Origin: an uncultured Bacteroidales bacterium
Lineage (GTDB): Bacteria > Bacteroidota > Bacteroidia > Bacteroidales > P3
NCBI GenBank assembly: GCA_905234665.1
Contig: CAJOIV010000026.1
Coordinates: 1-54,436 of the forward strand
Reading direction: 5' to 3'
DNA length: 54,436 bases
Shown: piece by piece, positions 41,921 to 49,000 of the stretch
How the letters are laid out: each line of letters begins with the position of its first letter
How positions within the stretch are numbered: the stretch's first letter is position 1
Program-made: the position numbers and the translations under genes
The notes under the pieces: model-generated
Seen by the model: the letters and a program-made list of their open reading frames with translations, nothing else
The model's database searches: none
Told to the model about the DNA's origin: nothing

Positions 41921-42000
41921 GTTCTCACCTCGATGCTGATAGAAGAAGCCGGGCATTCGGCGCTGCACCGACCGCAGCCGACACAAAGGTCATCATTCAC
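41917..42000 (-). CDS. 27-residue ORF with a 4Fe-4S ferredoxin motif
   Basis: It starts with a GTG at 42000, inside the last codons of the fourth TPM gene (8-base overlap), and ends in an ATGA overlap with the 43-residue membrane ORF. The protein (MNDDLCVGCGRCSAECPASS...) contains one complete CxxCxxCxxxCP cluster-binding motif (Cys 6, 9, 12 and 16, then Pro 17) and little else. Normal bacterial ferredoxins have about 55 or more residues and two clusters. It is either a minimal cluster carrier, translationally coupled on both sides, or the surviving tail of a decayed ferredoxin gene. Confidence 0.45.
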   Translation of the reverse strand: MNDDLCVGCGRCSAECPASSISIEVRT

Positions 42001-42574
42001 GAACCCAGATGATGAATCCGAGAATGGCTTCAAAGGGGTCGTCATCGTCGTTGTCCTCCTTATACCGGTCAAAATCGTATTCTCCACGGCAGACAGGTTC
42101 GATGATGTCGAGCGCATTGAGAACGGCCTGGTAATAGTCGCCCTCAATGAGGCTGTTGAGCATGGTGTCATCAATGATACGCGCGCAGAAAGCGTCGGGC
42201 AGGGCACCTTCGAGGCCATAGCCGGGAAGGATGGCGACATCGCCATCGGGCTCTTCGGCGGTCTTGGTCTTGATGATAATCATCAGCCCGTTGTTATACT
42301 CCTTCTGCCCCACGCCCCAGGCTTGACCTATGCGGGTGCCGAGGTCTTTGATTTCCTCGCCGTAGAGCGTCGGGGTGTAGATGACGACGATTTGGTTGGA
42401 GGTGGAGTCCTCGAAGGTATAGAGGCGTGACTCGAGGGTGCTGAACTGCTCAGCGCTGAGGATGCCGGAGTAGTCGTAGACACGGTGTTCGGTCTTCTGG
42501 AAATGGGCTTCGTTCTGGGCTGAGAGCGCGCCCAACGAGAGAACGAAAAGACATGTTATGAGATACTTGCGCAT
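41993..42574 (-). CDS. TPM-domain protein 4 (short form)
   Basis: 193 residues. The signal MRKYLITCLFVLSLGALSAQ is followed by a TPM domain (about 30-165; VYDYSGILS...QFSTLESRL...TSNQIVVIYTPTL...LGTRIGQAWGVG...YNNGLMIIIKTK...YGLEGALPDAFCARIIDD). Unlike its three neighbours it stops soon after the domain (EDNDDDDPFEAILGFIIWVRE), with only a stub of the membrane segment and no glycine-rich tail. A periplasmic domain of the TPM/Psb32 family of poorly known function (acid-phosphatase-like or protein-maturation roles have been proposed). Its 5' end shares a 28-base stretch with TPM2 with one mismatch (42549-42576 versus 44138-44165), pointing to recent duplication. Confidence 0.82.
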   Translation of the reverse strand: MRKYLITCLFVLSLGALSAQNEAHFQKTEHRVYDYSGILSAEQFSTLESRLYTFEDSTSNQIVVIYTPTLYGEEIKDLGTRIGQAWGVGQKEYNNGLMIIIKTKTAEEPDGDVAILPGYGLEGALPDAFCARIIDDTMLNSLIEGDYYQAVLNALDIIEPVCRGEYDFDRYKEDNDDDDPFEAILGFIIWVRE

Positions 42575-42590
42575 AGGATAAAGTTTTCAT

Positions 42591-43358
42591 TCAAAAGCGA
42601 CCGGAGGCCCCACCGCCGCCGAAATCGCCACCGCCGTAGCTATAGTCCGAGTCGGAGCTGGAAGAACTGCTTGAACTGCTGAGGTCCAAACCGCTGTAAT
42701 CGGTGCCAACGCCGGAGGTGTAACATCCACCTTCCGAACCACGAGAGCGGTCCTTGCGTACTTTACGATCCAGGAGACAGATAATCACGATGAGCGTAAG
42801 CAGGACGCCGCCACCGATGAGGGCGTTGCGGGTGTCTTCCTGCTGGAGTTCTGCGTAGCTGTATTCGCCACGGCAGGTGGGTTCGATTATCTCGAGCGCA
42901 GCCACGAGGGCTTCATAGTAATGGCCGTCGGCGAGTTCAGGTACCATCTTCTCATCGATGATATATTTACAGAAGGCGTCGGGAAGGATGCCTTCGAGGC
43001 CATAGCCCGTCAGGATTGCGACCTCGCCGTCAGGCTCCTTGGCGGTCTTTGACTTGATAATGATTATCAGTCCGTTGTCGAGGTCTTTCTGTCCCACACC
43101 CCACTCGTGGCCAATCTGGGTGCCAAGGGCTTTGATTTCCTCGCCATAGAGTGTGGGTGTGATGATGACGACGATTTGATTGGTTGTGGAGTCGCAGAAA
43201 GAACGCAGGCGGTGTTCCAGGGTGTCACGCTGTGCGTCGGAGAGTATGGCAGAGTAATCGTTGACCGCGCGTCCCGTCTTCGGGAAATGACTCACCGGCT
43301 GGGCTGAAAGGCTGCCAGCGAAGAGAAGGAAGAGACATATTGCAAGAGACCTACGCAC
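42591..43358 (-). CDS. TPM-domain protein 3
   Basis: I choose the GTG at 43358 (255 residues), because MRRSLAICLFLLFAGSLSAQ then matches the signal peptides of the other copies; the frame stays open further upstream only as an overlap with TPM2. The TPM domain runs about 30-165 (VNDYSAILSDAQRDTLEHRL...GLEGILPDAFCKYIIDE). One membrane segment follows (IGGGVLLTLIVIICLL, about 190-205), then basic residues and a Ser-rich run ending in YGGGDFGGGGASGRF. The GGGxFGGGG tail is typical of YgcG/TPM proteins found next to lemA. Confidence 0.85.
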   Translation of the reverse strand: MRRSLAICLFLLFAGSLSAQPVSHFPKTGRAVNDYSAILSDAQRDTLEHRLRSFCDSTTNQIVVIITPTLYGEEIKALGTQIGHEWGVGQKDLDNGLIIIIKSKTAKEPDGEVAILTGYGLEGILPDAFCKYIIDEKMVPELADGHYYEALVAALEIIEPTCRGEYSYAELQQEDTRNALIGGGVLLTLIVIICLLDRKVRKDRSRGSEGGCYTSGVGTDYSGLDLSSSSSSSSSDSDYSYGGGDFGGGGASGRF

Positions 43359-43371
43359 AGCACATAATGTA

Positions 43372-44163
43372 TTAGAACCGACTGTGGGCGCCGCCACCGC
43401 CGAAATCGCCGCCGCCGTAGCCGCTGAAACCGCTGGAGCTGTCGTCGTCATCATCGTCATCGTCGTCATCGTCGTCGTAACTGCTGTATGACGAGTCGCT
43501 GTCATCGCCGTCGGAGGAATTGCCGCCGCCTGTGCGGGGTTTCTTGCGGTGAAAGATGCGGAAGAAGATGTAGCCGACGCCCAGGGTGACGAAAAGCCAG
43601 AGGGTGATACTGCCGGCGATGTCGTCGGGTGTGCGTTTGCGGGCATGTTCGTTTTTGTAATCCTTGTAGTTGTACTCGCCGCAGCACACGGGTTCAATGA
43701 CATCAAGGGCGGCGACGAGGGCTGAGAAATAGTCTGTATCCGCCAGATGGGATATCATCTGGTCGTCGATGATGCGTCTGCAGAAAGCATCGGGCAGCAC
43801 GCTTTCAAGTCCGAGACCTGTCACGATGGCGGCATCGCCGAAAGACTCCTCTTCGCATTTCGACTTGATGAGGATAATCACCCCGTTGTCCAGATCCTTC
43901 TGCCCCACTCCCCACTCGTGGCCTATGCGGACGCCAAGGTCGATGATTTCCTCGTCATAGAGGCGCGGGGTGATGATGATGACTATCTGGTTGGAGGTAC
44001 TGTCGTTGAAGGTGCGGAGCCGCTGCTCCAGCGAGTCTCGCTGCCGCCAGGTGAGCATACCCGAGTAGTCGTTGACGAGACTGTCGGTCATGGGGTATTC
44101 CCGCTGTGACCACAGGGAGACCGCCAAGAAGAGCAGAAGACATGTTATGAGACACTTGCGCAT
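43372..44163 (-). CDS. TPM-domain protein 2
   Basis: 263 residues. Signal MRKCLITCLLLFLAVSLWSQ, TPM domain (VNDYSGMLTWRQRDSLEQRL...GLESVLPDAFCRRIIDD), a membrane segment (ITLWLFVTLGVGYIFF), then an extraordinary acidic tail of 12 consecutive Asp codons made of GAC/GAT (complement of 43441-43476) and the glycine tail YGGGDFGGGGAHSRF. The tail probably faces the cytoplasm if the TPM domain is periplasmic. It lies 29 bases after TPM1. Confidence 0.88.
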   Translation of the reverse strand: MRKCLITCLLLFLAVSLWSQREYPMTDSLVNDYSGMLTWRQRDSLEQRLRTFNDSTSNQIVIIITPRLYDEEIIDLGVRIGHEWGVGQKDLDNGVIILIKSKCEEESFGDAAIVTGLGLESVLPDAFCRRIIDDQMISHLADTDYFSALVAALDVIEPVCCGEYNYKDYKNEHARKRTPDDIAGSITLWLFVTLGVGYIFFRIFHRKKPRTGGGNSSDGDDSDSSYSSYDDDDDDDDDDDDSSSGFSGYGGGDFGGGGAHSRF

Positions 44164-44192
44164 AGTGTAAACGATATTGGGGTGGATAAAAA

Positions 44193-45005
44193 TCAGAAGC
44201 GCCTGTGAGAACCGCCGCCACCGAAACTGCCGCCACGACCACTACGGGAACTGGAGTGTGAACTGGACGAACTGGAATGAGAGCGTGAACTGCTGGAGCT
44301 TCGCGAAGAATGGGACGAAGAACTGTACGAGGATGAGGAGCTGCCGGAATCGGAATAAGAAGTGCTTGAGGGCTTGTAGTTCTTGTCACGGAGGCGGAAA
44401 GCCTTGTAGGCCGGCAAACCGATCAGGAAGAACATTATCAAGAGGGTGACGGCACCCACGATGAGGTCCGTGGTTTCATCCTCGTCGGAAGAGAGAGAGG
44501 AGATGTCGTACTCGCCACGGCAGATGGGCTCTATGACATCGAGCGCGGAGTTGACAGCCCCGTAATAATCGCCCTCGGCGAGGTGGGAAATCATATAATC
44601 GTCGATGATGCGGGCGCAGAGGACATCGGGCAGGACACCCTCAAGGCCGAAGCCCGTCACGATGGCGACATCGCCGAAAGGCTCTTCCTCGCATTTGGTC
44701 TTGGTGATGATTACCAGGCCGTTGTCGAGTTCTTTCTCGCCGATGGCCCACTCTTGTCCTATGCGGGTGCCGAGGTCCATAATCTCCTCGTTGCCCAGCA
44801 AGGGGGTGAAGATGACCAGTATCTGGTTCGACGTGGAGTCGTTGAACTCCACAAGACGTGCTTCGAGGCTGTCGTGCTGCGCAGGGGTGAGGATGCCCGA
44901 ATAATCGTTGAGCAGACGACCCGTAGGCTCATAAGAGATTCCCTGCTGCGCCCAAAGGGGCGCGGCAAGGAATGTCACTATAAACGCTATCAGGAGCTTG
45001 CGCAT
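44193..45005 (-). CDS. TPM-domain protein 1
   Basis: 270 residues. Signal MRKLLIAFIVTFLAAPLWAQ, TPM domain (LNDYSGILTPAQHDSLEARL...GLEGVLPDVLCARIIDDYM), a membrane segment (LIVGAVTLLIMFFLIGLPAY), then about 50 residues of almost pure Ser with His/Arg/Tyr and the ending GRGGSFGGGGSHRRF. It starts 9 bases after lemA, the classical lemA-TPM pairing, which suggests a joint envelope role. Confidence 0.88.
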   Translation of the reverse strand: MRKLLIAFIVTFLAAPLWAQQGISYEPTGRLLNDYSGILTPAQHDSLEARLVEFNDSTSNQILVIFTPLLGNEEIMDLGTRIGQEWAIGEKELDNGLVIITKTKCEEEPFGDVAIVTGFGLEGVLPDVLCARIIDDYMISHLAEGDYYGAVNSALDVIEPICRGEYDISSLSSDEDETTDLIVGAVTLLIMFFLIGLPAYKAFRLRDKNYKPSSTSYSDSGSSSSSYSSSSHSSRSSSSSRSHSSSSSSHSSSRSGRGGSFGGGGSHRRF

Positions 45006-45014
45006 CCGGATGGC

Positions 45015-45614
45015 TTAGAATTCGAAGTTGATGGGCTGGGCCTCTTCGGCGCCCTCGGGGGCGGTGAAGTAACCCTTCTTCTCGAAGCCTGCGATGGAGG
45101 CCACGATGCTGTTGGGGAAGACGCGGAGCTGGCGGTTGTAGACGTTGACCGTCTCGTTGAACCGCTGGCGGGCGGTGGCGATGCGGTTCTCAGTGCCTTC
45201 GAGCTGCACCTGCAGGTCGCGGAAGTTCTGGGTGGCAGTGAGCTCGGGGTAGCGCTCGACAACCACGTTGATGGAACGCGAGAGAGCCGAGGTGAGGGCA
45301 TCCTGGGCCTTCTGGAAGTTGGCGACGTTGGCCTCGGAGAGGTCGTTGGCATCCACCTGCACGGAAGAAGCCTTGCTGCGGGCCTCGGTCACCTCGGTGA
45401 AGGTGTTCTTCTCGAAGTTGGCCGCACCCTGCACTGTCGACACCAGCTGGGGGATGAGGTCCATGCGGCGCTTATAGTTGTTCTCGACTTGGCTCCAAGC
45501 CTCCTTGACATTCTCTTCCGAGTTGACCAGTTTGTTGTTGACGCGGATGCCCCAGAGGATGACGAGGCCCACGATTGCCACAAGGGCGATAAGGATAATA
45601 GATGTCTTCTTCAT
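45015..45614 (-). CDS. lemA: LemA family membrane protein
   Basis: 199 residues from the ATG at 45614 (MKKTSIILIALVAIVGLVILWG), which makes the single N-terminal membrane segment directly N-terminal; the frame is open further upstream but passes through the promoter. The remainder is a long helical bundle (NNKLVNSEENVKEAWSQVENNYKRRMDLIPQLV, then ...NVYNRQLRVFPNSIVASIAGF), the LemA signature. LemA proteins are often encoded with TPM proteins; their molecular role is unknown. It is first in an operon with four TPM genes. Confidence 0.93.
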   Translation of the reverse strand: MKKTSIILIALVAIVGLVILWGIRVNNKLVNSEENVKEAWSQVENNYKRRMDLIPQLVSTVQGAANFEKNTFTEVTEARSKASSVQVDANDLSEANVANFQKAQDALTSALSRSINVVVERYPELTATQNFRDLQVQLEGTENRIATARQRFNETVNVYNRQLRVFPNSIVASIAGFEKKGYFTAPEGAEEAQPINFEF

Positions 45615-45640
45615 GTTTGAAAGTTTTAGATTTGAGACTG

Positions 45641-45648
45641 CAAAGATA
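45641..45648 (-). promoter_or_regulatory. Promoter -7 box of lemA
   Basis: The complement reads TATCTTTG (then GC on the non-coding side), 26 bases upstream of the lemA ATG. It supports the start at 45614. Confidence 0.5.
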
Positions 45649-45717
45649 CGACTTTTTCCCGACATGGAAAGAAAAACTCGCTCCTCACGACAAAAAAAAC
45701 ACAATAAAGAAAAAAAA

Positions 45718-45748
45718 TTGTGCATATCGGAAAAAAGTTGTATCTTTG
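45718..45748 (+). promoter_or_regulatory. Promoter of the 44-codon gene
   Basis: TATCTTTG at 45741-45748 with TTG at 45718-45720 (20-base spacer), the ideal Bacteroidetes spacing. It implies a leader of about 70 nt before the ATG at 45826. Confidence 0.65.
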
Positions 45749-45825
45749 CAGAACGTTTTGCGACCCGCGATATTCGCACTACACACAAGCAATCAGAAAG
45801 TTAAACAATAAAAAAGTATACAGCT

Positions 45826-45960
45826 ATGGGTATCAATGCCAACAAAAAAGTAAAGAGAGCGAAGGTTCGCATCAACGGCAACAAGAACTCCACCAACAAC
45901 TGGGGTATCACCGCCGCTGGCTGGAACGCTGTCCACAAAGCCGTCATCAACGCCGAATAA
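45826..45960 (+). CDS. 44-residue basic small protein, unrecognised
   Basis: MGINANKKVKRAKVRINGN opens the protein, followed by an Asn/Ser linker and NNWGITAAGWNAVHKAVINAE. The N-terminal half is strongly basic; the C-terminal half is an amphipathic helix-like stretch with two Trp. It has no signal or membrane segment, so it should be cytoplasmic. A good promoter 78 bases upstream and two terminator hairpins directly downstream frame it as a one-gene transcript. Codon use (AAC, GCC, ATC, GGT) looks like a well-expressed gene. Nucleic-acid or ribosome binding is a guess from charge only. Confidence 0.7.
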   Translation: MGINANKKVKRAKVRINGNKNSTNNWGITAAGWNAVHKAVINAE

Positions 45961-45983
45961 GACAGCCTACCGCAACACAGATG

Positions 45984-46006
45984 CCCGCCGCCCTGCGACG
46001 GGTTTT
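45984..46006 (+). terminator. First terminator after the 44-codon gene
   Basis: CCCGCCG (45984-45990) pairs with CGACGGG (45996-46002), with one mismatch and a CCCTG loop, followed by TTTTCT. Confidence 0.55.
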
Positions 46007-46026
46007 CTGCTTTTATGACATACTAA

Positions 46027-46053
46027 AACGCCCGAAAGGGCGTTATTGTTTTT
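46027..46053 (+). terminator. Second terminator after the 44-codon gene
   Basis: AACGCCC (46027-46033), loop GAAA, GGGCGTT (46038-46044), then ATTGTTTTT. It lies only 20 bases before the start of the alpha-2-macroglobulin-like gene, so it could also act on that gene as an attenuator. Confidence 0.75.
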
Positions 46054-46060
46054 ATATTGA

Positions 46061-46067
46061 AGGAGAG
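46061..46067 (+). promoter_or_regulatory. Ribosome binding site deciding the start at 46075
   Basis: AGGAGAG ends eight bases before the ATG at 46075. The frame is open upstream to 46057 but that part covers the binding site itself and adds nothing to the signal peptide. Confidence 0.6.
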
Positions 46068-46074
46068 AACCGGT

Positions 46075-49000
46075 ATGAAACGTATACTTTTGTCGATATG
46101 GCTCGTCGCCACGGCCTGCACGCTGTCGGCCCAGAATGGGTCCGACCGCTTCACCCGCATTGGGAAGATGATTAGTCAAGGGCACTACACGTCGGCCTAC
46201 GAGGCTGCCGACAGCCTGCGCCGCGAGGCCCTGAAAAACAGTAACGCCAGCCGCGAGGCCAGGTCGCGCCAGCTCCTCACCGCCACCTGGTATATGGAGC
46301 GGGCGGCCATCAACTACCAGGAGGATGTGCCCGACAGCAGCATGGCCCGCTTCCGCGCCATCCTGCCCTACCTCACGCCCGTCGACAGCACGCTGTGCTA
46401 CATCTTCCTCGGCAACATCGACTCGGCGCTGACCGACACGCTGGCACTGCGCCATATGCCCAACACACAGATTGCCGAGTTCTGCGAGAAACCCAAGGAG
46501 GCCCGGTTCAACACCACCCCGACGATGTACGACCTGGTGATGCAGCTGGCCATACAGAACGTGCCACAGAAGCGCAAGACGGAACTGCAACGGCAACTGA
46601 CGGAGTGGTACCGCCACAAGCCCGCGACAAAGGAGAACACCGACCTGCTGCTCTACAACGAACTGGAGTTGCTGACACACCTCACCAACCAGCCCAACCT
46701 CTCGAAAGAGGCCCGCCGGAGCCTGCTCCAGCAATGTCTGAACCGCTACCGCGGCACAGGCAACGAGCAGCTGGCAGAGCTCTACTACCGCCTGGCCGAC
46801 TCGTACCAGGTCAACAGCAACTATCTGGCCGCCCTGACTTACTGCGACAGCGCCACGGCCCGCTGGCCTAAGAGCAGGGGTGGTGTGGACTGCGCCAACC
46901 TACGATGGCAGATAATGCAACCGGGGATAACGGTGGCCATCGAGGATGTCTCGCCCGCAGGACGCGACATCCTGGCGGCCGTGACGACACGCAACATCGC
47001 GTCGTTGCACTACCGTGTGATTGCATACCCCGCATGGTACATTGAGTATAATATAGGACAAGAAAAGCGCAGGGAAAAGTTGCTGGGAGAGAAGGTGCTG
47101 AAGGCTTGGAGCCAGCCCCTTCCCGCCGTGAAAGAGGACCATCAGCACTATCGCCACTACTGCTATATCCCGCAACTCGCCCCCGGGCATTACCTGCTGA
47201 TAGCCTCGCCTGACAAAGACTTCTCGGGCAAGGGCTTCGTGGTGCGGAGTTTCACCGTGTCGGCGGCCGCCTTCATGCTGATGTCCAACTTGTTGGACTC
47301 GCACGACAGCATCTCGGGCTATGTGGTGGACTACGTCACCGGAGAGCCTCTCGCCCGCCAGAAGGTGCAGCTGCAACACCAGACAGGCTCTGGCTATGAC
47401 GGAAAGTACACCACCGAGGCCACGGCCACCACCGATGCGCACGGCCATTTCTCCTTCAAAGTGAAAAAAGAGAAGACCCGCTACTGGTTCGAATACCGCC
47501 TGCTGACACGCCACAAGGGGCTGGATATGACTTTGTATCTTTACGCATACCTGCATGAGAAGGACAGCATACGCACGGACAATGCGGTGTTTCTCGACCG
47601 CCCCGTCTACCGCCCGGGCGACACGCTGCAGTTCCTCCTCGTGGAGGGCAGCGTGACCCACAACCGCGTGGGACGTACCGTCGGCGGCGACATATTGCGG
47701 GTGGAGCTGAGGGATGTCAACGACAAGACCCTCGACACGCTCATCGGCGTCACCGACTCCTTCGGCAGCCTCAGCGGCCGTTTTGTCATCCCTGCCTATG
47801 TCCTCCCGGGACGATTCTCCCTGACGGCCTACTCACAAAAAACATCGAGCCACCAGTTCAAGAGCTTCACCGTCGAGGCCTACAAGCAGCCCAAATTCAC
47901 CGTCACGCTGTCACCTTCCAACTCCTCCCCTAAGTTAGGGGAGGTGCCCGCAAGGGCGGAGGAGTGTGTCCTCGGCGACAGCCTCTTCGTCGACGGCTTG
48001 GCGGCCTCTTATACACAGGTGCCTGTGGGCGGGGCCAAGGTGGTCTGGTCTGTCGTCCGCTCCTACATGCGTCCGTGGTGGCGACATTGGTATTACGAAG
48101 AGACTCATTCGGAGACTGTCACCGTGGCCTCCGACTCCCTGACCACCGACGCCGAAGGGCTGTTCCGCATCGCCTTTGTGGCCGATCCCGACAGCAATAT
48201 GAACCTCGCCACCAAACCCTGCTTCTCCTACGAGGTGCGGGTGGACGTGACCGACCTGGGCGGTGAGACCCACCGCCAGACCCTCACCCTCAAGGCCGGA
48301 TATGTGAACAGCTATATCTCGCTCGACCTTCCCGACCAGACGGCGGAACTGAGCAGCATAGAATACAGATATTGCGACCTCAACGGCACGCCCCTGAAGG
48401 GATATGTCACCCTCAACATTGAACGGCTGAAGCAACCCGAAAAAGCCCGCCTGACGCACCCCCTGCTGTTGGTGGAGGACGCGCGTCACACCCTCAGCGA
48501 GGAGGAGTTCCGCAACCGCTTCCCGCTGATATCCTACACCCCCAAGGAGGCCTTGCCGTTGCTTTGGCCGGCGGAGCGCAAAGTGTTCGACACACGTGTG
48601 TTGTGCAACGGGATGAACAAAAACAGCATCGCCCTGCCGCGCTTGGAGCCGGGCATCTACCGCGTCAGCATCGCCACCGACGGCGAGACGTCCACCGACA
48701 CGGCTGTGGTGGTATATATCCCTCAGGGATGCAAGAAGGTGTATGGCAACGACCTGCTGTGGTCGGACATCAGCACGTCCACAGCCCGTGTGGGCGACAC
48801 CGTGGTGCTGCGCGTGGGGTCGCGCCACAAAGACGTGTGGGTCGCCTATGAACTGGTCTGCGGCGACAAGAGACTTGCGCGCCGCCTGCTGCGCCTCTCG
48901 GACGAAATCAAAACCCTCCGCATCCCAGTCACAGAGGCCCTGCTGGGCGGCTTCGACATCAACCTCTGTGCCGTCAAGGAGGGACGCGAAGACGGTTACC

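Noticed and set aside
41917..42246. A 109-codon version of the 4Fe-4S ORF
   Set aside because: Most of it is the alternative frame of TPM4 and shows no family pattern; only the last 27 codons carry the cluster motif, with a suitable GTG at 42000.
43359..43706. N-terminal extension of TPM3 into the TPM2 gene
   Set aside because: The extension overlaps conserved TPM2 coding sequence and would bury the signal peptide. The GTG at 43358 restores a signal peptide like those of the sister genes.
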